Assembly (NCBI RefSeq): GCF_038738535.1
Contig: NZ_CP046128.1
Span: 310,001 to 374,000 of the forward strand
Reading direction: 5' to 3'
Length of the DNA stretch: 64,000 nt
Source of the DNA: Bacillus pumilus
Lineage (GTDB): Bacteria > Bacillota > Bacilli > Bacillales > Bacillaceae
Each line of letters opens with the position of its first letter. Within the stretch, counting starts at the first letter, position 1. The translations under genes and the position numbers were made by a program. Below the pieces are notes generated by a model. It was not told where the DNA came from, did no database searches, and worked only from the letters and a program-made list of their open reading frames with translations. Of this stretch, positions 26,752 through 35,822 are shown piece after piece.

Positions 26752-27558
26752 ATGAAAAAATTAATCAAAAATCAAGCTGAACCGATGACAAAGGAAAGAA
26801 TCAAAGCAGACTTGGTTCAACTTGGTGTGAAAAAAGGCATGATTTTATGTGTTCACTCATCTTTATCATCTATCGGCTGGGTAAACGGAGGCGCTGTTGC
26901 CCTCATACAAGCATTGATGGAAACCTTATCAGAAGAGGGGACACTGATCATGCCGGCACAAACGTTAGAGCTTTCTGATCCCGCTGATTGGATCGATCCG
27001 CCTGTTCCTTTTTCGTGGTGGAAATCGATCAAAGAGACGATGCCTGCATTTGATCCAGCATACACGACGCCAACAGCAATGGGAAAGGTAGCGGAAACGT
27101 TTTGGAAATACCCAGGCGTGGCGAGAAGCAATCATCCTCATTTTTCATTCACAGCCTGGGGCAAAAGGAAACATGAGCTTCTGAAACACCACGCACTTTC
27201 TTTTGGATTAGGAGAACATTCGCCTCTAGCCCGCATGTATGATCTTCAGGCTCAGGTGCTGCTGATTGGTACGTCATTTGAGAGCCTGACAGCTTTCCAT
27301 CTTGCTGAATATCGCATCCCTCAGCAAGACCTCATGACAAGAGGAGCTCCCATCTTAGAAAATGGTTGGAGGGTATGGAAAGAGTACCAAGATATTATCA
27401 CAAGAGAAGAACTATTTGAGCAGATCGGTCGTGATTTTCTGCAATCAGGAGGCACTCATGATCACGGTCAAATCGGACTTGCCAGTTCATATTTATTGCC
27501 GGTGAGAGAATCAGTAGACTTTGCGGAAAAGTGGCTTGATTTGTACGATCAGTCGTGA
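26752..27558 (+). CDS. Aminoglycoside N3-acetyltransferase-family protein
   Basis: 268 residues from ATG 26752, after AGGAGG. AAC(3) family features: VHSSLSSIGWVNGGA near the N-terminus, the conserved FSFTAWG and GLGEHSPLARMYDL segments, and a C-terminal THDHGQIGLAS. Chromosomal relatives in Bacillus (YokD, BA2930-like) bind acetyl-CoA, but only some modify aminoglycosides, so drug resistance is not implied by sequence alone. Its stop is one base from the stop of the convergent nin, with no terminator between. Confidence 0.85.
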   Translation: MKKLIKNQAEPMTKERIKADLVQLGVKKGMILCVHSSLSSIGWVNGGAVALIQALMETLSEEGTLIMPAQTLELSDPADWIDPPVPFSWWKSIKETMPAFDPAYTTPTAMGKVAETFWKYPGVARSNHPHFSFTAWGKRKHELLKHHALSFGLGEHSPLARMYDLQAQVLLIGTSFESLTAFHLAEYRIPQQDLMTRGAPILENGWRVWKEYQDIITREELFEQIGRDFLQSGGTHDHGQIGLASSYLLPVRESVDFAEKWLDLYDQS

Positions 27559-27559
27559 T

Positions 27560-27946
27560 CTACACAGTTTGGAAATTTATATGATAAAGGTCTTGATCAG
27601 GCTGCTGTGAGGTATAGCAGGTGAGCTGATAGTCTCCCTTTGGAATAGGGAAAGACAGCACCTGAGCCATGACGCTTGTGATATAAACTTGATCGCTTGC
27701 ATGCGTAAAAGGCACTGTAACTGTTCTGTCAGCCGAGGCTGGGGGCATATCGCTATTTAAAGTTACAGTAATAGATGCTTTTCCGTTGTTGACCCCTTCA
27801 AAGGACACACCCTGATCTCCCATGGCGAATCCTTGAAGAATGTCATCATCTGACCAATCAATCACAGGTGGTGTTTTGCTTCCGGTGTATACGGTGATTT
27901 GGTGATAAGAGATAGATAGGGAATAGGCTTGGTTTAACTTATTCAT
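27560..27946 (-). CDS. nin: Nin/ComJ, inhibitor of the NucA nuclease
   Basis: 128 residues, close to B. subtilis Nin (ComJ, 132). It inhibits the DNA-entry nuclease NucA inside the cell until NucA is exported. Mostly beta-strand, no signal peptide. The start codon has AAAGGAG upstream. In B. subtilis nin and nucA are adjacent and ComK-controlled; here a broken tlpC lies between them in the same orientation. Confidence 0.85.
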   Translation of the reverse strand: MNKLNQAYSLSISYHQITVYTGSKTPPVIDWSDDDILQGFAMGDQGVSFEGVNNGKASITVTLNSDMPPASADRTVTVPFTHASDQVYITSVMAQVLSFPIPKGDYQLTCYTSQQPDQDLYHINFQTV

Positions 27947-28066
27947 TTAAAAAACTCCTTTATACATAGATTTTCGTTGGAATGTGAATGATTGAAAGAA
28001 TGATTCTTGAAGAGAATGTTAGGCAGCAAGACGATTGTCGCCGTCTTGCGCTTCTATTTGAGGAAT

Positions 28067-29763
28067 CTAGATGTGAAATTGCGAAACCCTTGCTTTTAAA
28101 TCTCCTGCTAAATGGGCAAGAGCTTCTGATGATGCTGTTACTTCTTCCATTGCGGCAAATTGTTCTTCTGTTAAACCGGCTACTTGCTGTGAATGTTCAC
28201 TCGTTAGTTTAACGCCTTCTGTGATAGTGGCAAAGGATTGTTTCGCATCGTTTGTATAAGCTGCGATTTTTTGTGATGCACTAGATAAATGCTTGATGCC
28301 ATCTGCCATTTCTCTCATTGACTGTTGAATATCAATAAATGATTCTTCTGTATGAGAAATAAGTACAGTCCCTTGAGCCGCTTCCTCTTTTACTCGTTTG
28401 ATGGCATTCGTCGAATGAGTCATCTCTTTTTGGATTTCAGAAATGAGATGGGAAATCATATTTGATGATGCTTGAGATTCTTCAGCGAGCTTTCTCACTT
28501 CGTCTGCGACAACCGCAAAACCTTTTCCATGCTCGCCTGCTCGTGCTGCTTCAATTGCTGCGTTAAGAGCAAGCAGGTTTGTCTGATTAGCGATGTCTGT
28601 AATAACATTGGAAATATGATCAATTTCAGCTGAACGTGTTTCTAATGCTTTGAATGGCTGTCCCATTTTCCTCTATTGATTTTGCAATAGATGTCATTTG
28701 TGAGTTTACTTCCCCAATATTCTGTACACCTTTTAGGGCCATTTCTTGTGCAATTGACTTCTTGAAGCCATTTGTTCCGCATTTTCCGTGATGTTTGCCA
28801 GCTCGTTAGATACTTGAATCATCGTGTGCTCACTTGTTGTCATTTGAGCAGATTGTTCTTCTGATGATTGAGCTACTTCTTGAATACTGTGGGTGATTTT
28901 TTCTGATGCTGCACTTGTTTCTTCTGCGCTAGCTGAAAGCTGCTCAGATGAGGTGGCCACTAATTCAGATGTGTTCATGACATTAAGAATGGTTTGATTT
29001 AATTTTTCCCGCATCTTATTGAAATGACCAGCCAGGTCAGACAGTTCATCGCCTGCCGTATTCGACACATTGATGGTTAAATTTCCTTCGCCGGCACTTT
29101 TAATGGCAGAAGCTATGCACTTGAGGCGTGACTGAAACCGCTTTGTGAAAATAGAAATAATGATAACTGCAACAATTAAACTTAACAACAGAACAATGAC
29201 AAATTGAATATAGAATGACTGAAGCATTTGTGAAATCATGCTTTGATTGGCGCCCGTATAAAAAATACCAATCGTTTTGCCTGCTTCATTTTTGATCGGC
29301 ATATAAGCCGTTTGATAGTCTTTCCCGGCAACATTTGCTGTGCCGTAATAGTTTTCTCCTTTATCTAATACAGTGGCCTTCACTTCAGGTGAGACTTCTG
29401 TACCGACAGCTCGTTTTCCGTTTAACATGACATTCGTCGCGACACGGGTATTCCCTTGGAAAATTGTGATGGTATCATCGGTATATTCAGCTAATTGGTC
29501 AACCAATGTATCATGATCATTGATTGGGGTATCCCCTTTATAAAGCTTGCCATCTTTTATCAGCCACGAGCCTGCCACTTTTTCATCTAGGTAGGCATAG
29601 CCTAGCTTTAATCACTTTTTACTTTTTCAGTGGCCATGTGCTTGATGTTTTCTGTCATTTCACGATTCACCACATAACCAACAACTGCTGAAAAGATGAT
29701 GAGGACACTTAAAAAGATCAGCAAAATTTTGGCACCAAGCCTCAGTTTTCCCTTTTTTTTCAT
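28067..29763 (-). pseudogene. tlpC: Methyl-accepting chemotaxis protein TlpC, broken by three frameshifts
   Basis: Intact start (ATG 29763, AAAGGAG upstream) and the N-terminal membrane segment are followed by a stop at 29608-29610. The frame then shifts and continues through a sensor domain, a second membrane segment (FVIVLLLSLIVAVIIISIF), HAMP and the first signalling helix to a stop at 28733. It shifts again near 28755 and once more near 28650 before the canonical MCP hairpin ([35 protein letters not shown], cited here as positions 28490-28590) and the stop at 28067. Inserting one base at the first two sites and removing one at the third restores about 565 codons, near the size of TlpC. 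Real decay or sequence errors remain possible. Confidence 0.85.
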
Positions 29764-29891
29764 GCTTTTTGACTCCTTTAGGTATAAGGTAGGATAATCC
29801 CCTTTTTAAGGATTATCAGCATGAAAAAAATGTTTGAAATACCTGTATGCAGTTACGAGAAAATTTTTTTAGATAGAAAAGGGAAATGGCG

Positions 29892-30320
29892 TTAATCGAT
29901 GATAAATTGTATTCTTGTGCCGTCAGGATCATCCGATAATTGATGACCGACCCATGAGCCTGCTCCCCTATTATCTGAAGGACTGATATATTTGACAGAA
30001 GCTCCTGTTCCTCCTTCCTTACACATCGCCATCGGCCATTCGTCCCGATCATACCCGCGCTTTGTTGGGATGCCATGAAGTGATTGGTCTCTCTGTTCAT
30101 CGCTATGTTTACGGTCAATCGTACATACGGATGAATGGCCTTCATCAATTGCCTCTTCTATGTGCTTCGCGGTTTCTGGGTAACGATCTGATGGGAAGTG
30201 AATGGTTTTGTCATAAGATGAATTCGTCGTCTCTTGTTTACTTTGCTCCAGCTGAATATAGCCTGTTGCTACACCAACGACGATTAGTAAAAGCAAGAGA
30301 ATGATTTTAAGAAGTTTCAT
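29892..30320 (-). CDS. nucA: DNA-entry nuclease NucA
   Basis: 142 residues, NucA/NucB family. An N-terminal membrane anchor (about residues 4-21) precedes the nuclease domain, with the catalytic DRDEWP motif and the conserved [22 protein letters not shown] segment. In B. subtilis NucA cuts bound DNA at the cell surface to make ends for uptake during competence. First gene of the nucA-tlpC-nin strand cluster; the ATG at 30320 has AAGAAAGAG upstream. A ComK box lies 82-115 bases upstream. Confidence 0.9.
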   Translation of the reverse strand: MKLLKIILLLLLIVVGVATGYIQLEQSKQETTNSSYDKTIHFPSDRYPETAKHIEEAIDEGHSSVCTIDRKHSDEQRDQSLHGIPTKRGYDRDEWPMAMCKEGGTGASVKYISPSDNRGAGSWVGHQLSDDPDGTRIQFIID

Positions 30321-30371
30321 AGATGCTAGCTCTCTTTCTTGTTTGCGTATTTTGTAAACAGAAGTATAGCA

Positions 30372-30377
30372 GAATTA
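30372..30377 (-). promoter_or_regulatory. Possible extended -10 of nucA
   Basis: On the minus strand TGCTATACT lies near here, about 50 bases before the nucA ATG; the -35 region at 17 bases is poor (GAGAAA), as expected for a ComK-dependent promoter. The exact boundary is uncertain by a few bases. Confidence 0.35.
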
Positions 30378-30401
30378 CTTACCAATTTCTCCTGGTTTTG
30401 A

Positions 30402-30435
30402 AAAAACGCCTTTTAAAGTTCGAAAAACGGTTTTT
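30402..30435. promoter_or_regulatory. ComK box (type I K-box) of nucA
   Basis: Two perfect AT-boxes AAAA-N5-TTTT at 30402-30414 and 30423-30435, with exactly 8 bases between them. This is the short-spacing arrangement known for ComK tetramer binding. It lies upstream of nucA (minus strand) and 152 bases before the -35 of the hyuA promoter on the other strand. Confidence 0.75.
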
Positions 30436-30586
30436 ATCCGTTTTCTTGCTTTTCATATTTGTAAAAATTCATAAAAATTTTAATTTTGCTGGTCAAAAAA
30501 AGATTATGCTTTATCAAAATGGCTTTATCACTGCTTTTTGGGCTAATTTCAAGAATTTAACACACAGAAATTTTAAAAAAATAAAA

Positions 30587-30615
30587 TTGACTAGACCGAT
30601 ATGCTTTAATAATAT
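30587..30615 (+). promoter_or_regulatory. SigA-type promoter of the hyu-ABC operon
   Basis: TTGACT (30587-30592), 17-nt spacer, TAATAT (30610-30615), 72 bases before the hyuA start. The rest of the AT-rich interval 30440-30687 shows no convincing gene. Confidence 0.65.
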
Positions 30616-30687
30616 GGAGTCAAATATCAAAAAATGTCGTAATTTATCAAAATATGATTCTATTTACATTGCAGGAGGGGAGTACAA

Positions 30688-32757
30688 ATGGCGGATGTCT
30701 CTTATCGGCTTGGTATAGACATAGGAGGAACATTTACTGATTTATCGCTGATGAATGAAGCAACAGGGGCGCTGACTGAACTCAAAACACCCACAGTGAC
30801 TGACGACCCAGCCCAGGGAATTATCAATGGGCTAAAACTTCTAAAAGACAGAGGTGTTGATTTATCTAAAATCCAATATCTCGTACATGGAATGACAATC
30901 GGTCTTAATACATTATTGCAGCGGAAAGGAGCAGATTTAGCCCTTTTTGTGACGGAAGGCTTTCAAGACATATTATCACTACAACGATTACGATTACCCA
31001 TTCCTTATGACTTCAATTCTCGTTTGCCGGAACCGTTGATACCACGAAAGCATGTATACCCAATCTCTGAAAGGTTGATACACGATGGTACGATCAAAAA
31101 ACCTCTCCATCTGCAGCAATTAGATCATGCTGTCCAGCAGGTCATGTCTAAAAGGCTAGCAGGTATTGTCATTTCTTTTTTACATAGTTATCAAAATCCA
31201 GTTCATGAATTACAGGCAAAAGCCTATATCAAACACCATTATCCGCAATTAGAAGTCCTTACTTCATCTGAATTATGGCCTCAAATGAGAGAATACGAGC
31301 GTACTGTGATGTCTGTTGTCAATTTGTACATTCAACCAAAGGTAAAACAGTATTTACAAACATTGAAAAGCCGTTTGAAAGAAGAAGGTGTACCAATTTC
31401 TCCATACATTACACAATCAAATGGTGGTTTAATGGATGCAGAAAGTGCAGCAACTTCACCTGTTAAAACACTTTTTTCTGGTCCGGCAGCTGGTGTCATT
31501 GGTGCGGCAAGAATCGCAGCCTCTGCAAACGAATCCAACCTGATCACTTTTGATGTAGGGGGGACGAGTGCAGATATCTCCATTATTCAAAAGGGGCAGC
31601 CTACAATGGCTCAGTCTAATCAGCTTTCAGGTTTTCCTATCATTCTTCCATCTGTTGCGATGTATTCAATAGGGGCAGGCGGAGGTTCTGTCGCGTGGAT
31701 TGATCAGGGCGGGCTTCTCAAAGCAGGACCAGAATCAGTTGGCTCACAGCCGGGACCAGCTTCGTATGGTAAGGGAAAGAAAGCTGCCTTAACTGATGCG
31801 TTCCTCATATGCGGTTATCTCAATCAAGAGCGTTTTGCTGGAGGACATTTACACCTACAGCTATCCGCGGCGGAAAAGGCCTTTCAGCCAATTGCTGACC
31901 AGCTCAACAAAACGGTAGAAGAAGCGGCTGACCAGCTGATCCAAGTAGCTGTCGCCAATATGTACACAGAATTAAGCAATGTCATGGAGCAGCAAGGGTT
32001 TGACCCAAGAGATTTTAGTTTACTAGCGTTTGGCGGAGCAGGACCGGTTGTGGCGAATTTCCTTGCTCGAGAAATCCATGCGAAAAACGTGGTCGTTCCT
32101 CCAAGTCCAGGAACATTATGTGCATTAGGTGCTCTGACCGCTGATTTTATTCATGATGCGGTGCTGTCGAAGAAAATATGCTTACAAGACTACTCGATAG
32201 ATCAACTAAAACAAGATTTTGAGATGCTTTCGCGAAAAGCGGCTGATTGGTTCAGTCGGCAGAACATTCAGCATATTAAACAGACATCCATTCTATTATT
32301 GGCAGATGCACGTTATCAAGGACAAGCCTTTGAGATTGAATTACCATTATCAGCTGAATGGCTGAAGCAAGAACAAGATATCCACCAACTCATTGAAGCC
32401 TTTCACAAACTGCATCAGCGTCAATATGGTCATAGAGATGATCAGGCGAACATCGAGTTTACTCATTTACGAGTTCGAGTCATAGGCGAGACGCCGCCGC
32501 TGCCTTTCACACCTGTTCATGAAAGCAGCGGACAATCTTTGAAGCCATATGAATACAGGCGAATCTTTATAGAAGAAAAAGAACATGAAGCAGCTATTTA
32601 TTACAGAGATACTTTGTCAGTAGGTTCTGTCATCAATGGACCTGCCATTATTGAGCAGGATGATACGACAACATTGATTCTGCCAAATTGGACAGGCAGC
32701 ATTGATCAATCAGGGAACTTGGTGATTTCAAGGGAGGCGGCTTTACATGAGAACTGA
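30688..32757 (+). CDS. hyuA: Hydantoinase/oxoprolinase family protein, A subunit
   Basis: 689 residues. ASKHA-fold ATPase of the HyuA/OplA family: phosphate-1 motif GIDIGGTFTD at residues 8-17 and FDVGGTSADIS near 288; C-terminal half with AFGGAGPVVANFLA. With HyuB such enzymes hydrolyse a cyclic amide (N-methylhydantoin, 5-oxoproline) or carboxylate a ketone, at the cost of ATP. The precise substrate cannot be read from sequence. ATG 30688 follows GGAGGGG. It overlaps hyuB by 11 bases and heads a six-gene operon with an ABC importer. Confidence 0.85.
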   Translation: MADVSYRLGIDIGGTFTDLSLMNEATGALTELKTPTVTDDPAQGIINGLKLLKDRGVDLSKIQYLVHGMTIGLNTLLQRKGADLALFVTEGFQDILSLQRLRLPIPYDFNSRLPEPLIPRKHVYPISERLIHDGTIKKPLHLQQLDHAVQQVMSKRLAGIVISFLHSYQNPVHELQAKAYIKHHYPQLEVLTSSELWPQMREYERTVMSVVNLYIQPKVKQYLQTLKSRLKEEGVPISPYITQSNGGLMDAESAATSPVKTLFSGPAAGVIGAARIAASANESNLITFDVGGTSADISIIQKGQPTMAQSNQLSGFPIILPSVAMYSIGAGGGSVAWIDQGGLLKAGPESVGSQPGPASYGKGKKAALTDAFLICGYLNQERFAGGHLHLQLSAAEKAFQPIADQLNKTVEEAADQLIQVAVANMYTELSNVMEQQGFDPRDFSLLAFGGAGPVVANFLAREIHAKNVVVPPSPGTLCALGALTADFIHDAVLSKKICLQDYSIDQLKQDFEMLSRKAADWFSRQNIQHIKQTSILLLADARYQGQAFEIELPLSAEWLKQEQDIHQLIEAFHKLHQRQYGHRDDQANIEFTHLRVRVIGETPPLPFTPVHESSGQSLKPYEYRRIFIEEKEHEAAIYYRDTLSVGSVINGPAIIEQDDTTTLILPNWTGSIDQSGNLVISREAALHEN

Positions 32758-34732
32758 TCCAGCAAAGCTTGAGATGATGCGCAGTTATTTTAATGCAATT
32801 GCGTCTGGCATGGGACATGTCATTGAGCGGACGTCTTTTACGACTTTCGTCAAAGAATCAGCTGACTTTGCGACAGCGTTAGCCACGCCTTCTGGAGATT
32901 TCTTTGTTTATCCGAAGACAGTGGGTGTAACGATCTTTTTAGGGCTGAGTCTTAAAAAAGCGATTGAAGAGAGCGGGGCGATGCAGCCGGGAGATATTAT
33001 CATCACAAATGACCCTTATACGACAGATGGTTTAGCGACTCACCTGCCGGATGTCCATATCATTAAGCCAATTTTCGTAGATGGTGAAATTGTCAGCTAT
33101 GCTTGGTCTTTTGTTCATGTGAGTGATGTGGGCGGACTTGTGCCCTCGAGTATTTCACCGACAGCAACAGATGTCCATCAAGAAGGATTAAGAATCCCGC
33201 CAGTGAAAATTTATGAAGGCGGGAAAGAGAATCAGGTCGTTCGTACCTTTTTAAGAGCCAACAGCCGAGCCAGTCATTTAAATGATGGGGATATCAATGC
33301 GATGATTGCTGCAGTAAATACAGCAGAAATTCGGTTAAAAGAAATGATCGGCAAATTTGGAAAAAATGAAGTGAAACAAGGAATGATGGACCTGCTGAAG
33401 CAAGCTGAGATTCGTGCAGGAAAGGTCATTGAAGCCATTCCGAATGGAACGAGTGAATTCGCTGATTATTTAGATGATGATATGATCTCGGATGTGCCGA
33501 TCCGTTTGAAAATCAAGTTAACGGTGAAAGGAAAGCGGCTGATTCTTGATTTTTCTGAGTGTGACCCTCAAGTGAAAACAGCTTTTAACCTTGTCACCAA
33601 TGGTCAGAAGCATTCCTTCCTATATCAAGGGTTGATTAATTACATTATTAGTAAAGATCCCTTTATACCGATTAATGGCGGAATAACATATCCGATTGAA
33701 GTGATTTCACCTAAAGGGACGCTGGTGCATCCAGAATACCCGGCCTCTGTTGGTATTCGGCATTCGATTACGATGAGGCTGTATAATGTCGTGCTAGGCG
33801 CCATTGGTAAGCTGTTACCTGAAGCAGTGCCGGCAGCAGGTGCAGGTCAATCTGCTATTGTTGTTCTCTCTGTTCCTGATGATCAAACAGGTGGCAGGAA
33901 AATGTCTGTTGTCGAACCATTAGGCGGAGGCGGCGGTGCTCAAAATGGAACGGATGGAGTAGATGGCATTGATCATTCATCTGGCTTTTTGAAAAATACA
34001 CCCATTGAGAGTTTAGAACAGCATATTGATATTCATGTTCACCGATATGAGCTTTTGCCGAACACAGGCGGGGCAGGAGAAAACCGAGGTGGACATGCGA
34101 TTGGTTTGGAATTTGAAATGATCAAGCCTGAATCTATGGTGACCGCACGAGGAATGGAACGAATGAAGTTTCAGCCTTGGGGGTTAATGGGCGGCCGAGC
34201 AGGAGCTGTTGGTGAGGTCAAGCTGATCACAGCAAAAGGTGAAAAACAAGACCAGCCAAAAATAGATGTTCTGCGTCTTGAAAAAGGTGATATTGTGCAA
34301 TTAATATCACCAAGTGGAGGCGGCTGGGGAAATCCATTTGCTAGAAATAAAGAAAAAGTGCTTCAGGAAGTGGAAGCAGGTCTATTAAGTGAAGAAAGAG
34401 CGCTGCAGCAATATGGCGTTAAAGTGTATCTAGACCAAAATGAATGGAAGATTGATGAAAAGCAAACGAATAAGCTTCGTGAAAAGGTTGATCATCCTGC
34501 TGATATCATGTGGGATTTCGGAGAACACAGAGAAGCTTATGAGAAAGTATGGACGGATGAAGCCAGCAGCGAGCTTGCCGTGCAGCTGCGTTCTTACCCA
34601 GCTAATGAACGTACGCATTATAAACATGCAGTTCATCAACATTTCAGTCATAGAGATGAGCCGTTAACAAAGAAAGATATTATTCAAGCACTTCGTCATA
34701 TGGATGGACAAAAAGGGGGAAATCAATCATGA
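32747..34732 (+). CDS. hyuB: Hydantoinase/oxoprolinase family protein, B subunit
   Basis: 661 residues of the hydantoinase B/oxoprolinase family. The N-terminal YFNAIASGMGHVIERTSFT ... ESADFATAL segment, the NDPYTTDGLATHLPDV motif and the glycine-rich C-terminal GGAGENRGG and GGGWGNPF loops are all in place. It forms the heteromer with HyuA and carries the hydrolase part of the active site. Somewhat longer than typical HyuB by a charged C-terminal tail (about residues 560-661). Start and stop overlap both neighbours, so it is translationally coupled. Confidence 0.85.
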   Translation: MRTDPAKLEMMRSYFNAIASGMGHVIERTSFTTFVKESADFATALATPSGDFFVYPKTVGVTIFLGLSLKKAIEESGAMQPGDIIITNDPYTTDGLATHLPDVHIIKPIFVDGEIVSYAWSFVHVSDVGGLVPSSISPTATDVHQEGLRIPPVKIYEGGKENQVVRTFLRANSRASHLNDGDINAMIAAVNTAEIRLKEMIGKFGKNEVKQGMMDLLKQAEIRAGKVIEAIPNGTSEFADYLDDDMISDVPIRLKIKLTVKGKRLILDFSECDPQVKTAFNLVTNGQKHSFLYQGLINYIISKDPFIPINGGITYPIEVISPKGTLVHPEYPASVGIRHSITMRLYNVVLGAIGKLLPEAVPAAGAGQSAIVVLSVPDDQTGGRKMSVVEPLGGGGGAQNGTDGVDGIDHSSGFLKNTPIESLEQHIDIHVHRYELLPNTGGAGENRGGHAIGLEFEMIKPESMVTARGMERMKFQPWGLMGGRAGAVGEVKLITAKGEKQDQPKIDVLRLEKGDIVQLISPSGGGWGNPFARNKEKVLQEVEAGLLSEERALQQYGVKVYLDQNEWKIDEKQTNKLREKVDHPADIMWDFGEHREAYEKVWTDEASSELAVQLRSYPANERTHYKHAVHQHFSHRDEPLTKKDIIQALRHMDGQKGGNQS

Positions 34733-35814
34733 AAAGAAGATTAATCACTATTTTTGCAGGTGTACTATCAATGATTCTACTGCTGACAGCTTGCGGTGGA
34801 AATGGACAGGATCAAGGTAAACAGCAGCAGACTGTGATCGTTGGCGTATACGGAGGCGATTGGGAAAAGAATATCAAACCAATCCTCGAAAAGTTTGAAA
34901 AAGATACGGGAATTAAAGTCCAAACCGTCTCTGGAGCGGATTCTGAATGGTTTACGAAATTAAAAGCGTCCAATGGAAAAAATCCACCGTATGACCTGCT
35001 TATTTTACAGCCTGATACGATTCAAAGAGGCATTGCAGCAAATGTTCTTGCGCCGATTGACGAAGAGCAAGCACCGAATGTCAAAAAACTTTACCGTTCT
35101 GTCCAAAAGAAGCTCACTATTGATGGGAAACAATATGCAGCAGGCTTTAGCATGGGGCAGCTAGGAATTGCTTATCGAAAAGATCTTGTGAAGCAGGAAC
35201 CAAACAGCTGGACAGACCTATGGAGCAGTCAGCTAAAAGGGAAGGTGGCGATATCATCTCCGACTTATTCAGCTGGTTTGCAATTTTTTTCTGCGCTTGT
35301 CCATGCTCAAGGTGGGACAGAATCAAATCCTAAGGATATTGATAAAGCCTTTAAAAGCCTTTCACAATTAAAAGGACATGTAGCTGCTTTTCCAGATAAT
35401 CCAGGGTCTATTCAAACCTTGTTAGAACGTGGTGACGTGGCAGCAGTTCCATATTGGGATGGACGAGTATTTGCACTTGAAGAAGAAGGAATGGATATAG
35501 GTTTCTCATATCCGAAAGAAGGCGCTGTTGCAGCTGTTGCGAGCTGGGCTTTAACGAAGGGAAGTCAGCATGAAGAAGCGGCTTACAAACTATTAAACTA
35601 TTTAAGTGGAAAAGAAGCTCAGGAGGCTTTCTCGGAAAAATCTTATTATGGCATGTCGAATTCTGATGTGAAATACGGTGACAAGATTAAGGGGAAGGTC
35701 AAGGTTGGAGAGAATTATTATAGCAAGCTGACTTGGGTAGATTACGAAACAGCAACTTCAGAGCTTGGCAATTGGACAAATCGATGGAACGAAGTATTAG
35801 GCGGAGGAAAATAG
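34729..35814 (+). CDS. ABC transporter substrate-binding lipoprotein (PotD-like)
   Basis: 361 residues. The lipobox LLTACGG gives lipidated Cys22, followed by a type 2 solute-binding domain of the spermidine/putrescine (PotD/PotF, SBP_bac_8) kind: VGVYGGDWEKNIKPILEKFEKDTG and the closing WVDYETA segment. Overlaps hyuB by 4 bases (ATGA). It presumably captures the substrate of HyuAB or a precursor; polyamine binding is not assumed. Confidence 0.85.
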   Translation: MKRRLITIFAGVLSMILLLTACGGNGQDQGKQQQTVIVGVYGGDWEKNIKPILEKFEKDTGIKVQTVSGADSEWFTKLKASNGKNPPYDLLILQPDTIQRGIAANVLAPIDEEQAPNVKKLYRSVQKKLTIDGKQYAAGFSMGQLGIAYRKDLVKQEPNSWTDLWSSQLKGKVAISSPTYSAGLQFFSALVHAQGGTESNPKDIDKAFKSLSQLKGHVAAFPDNPGSIQTLLERGDVAAVPYWDGRVFALEEEGMDIGFSYPKEGAVAAVASWALTKGSQHEEAAYKLLNYLSGKEAQEAFSEKSYYGMSNSDVKYGDKIKGKVKVGENYYSKLTWVDYETATSELGNWTNRWNEVLGGGK

Positions 35815-35822
35815 GTGATCGC

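Noticed and set aside
28026..28049. 8-bp hairpin GCAAGACG / CGTCTTGC between tlpC and nin, considered as a terminator
   Set aside because: No T run on the minus strand after the stem; may be an RNA-processing or stabilising hairpin, but there is not enough to call it.
30323..30718. 131-codon plus-strand open frame upstream of hyuA
   Set aside because: AT-rich, low-complexity translation (Lys, Phe, Leu, Asn), no ribosome site, overlaps the ComK box, the nucA promoter and the hyuA promoter. Chance open frame.
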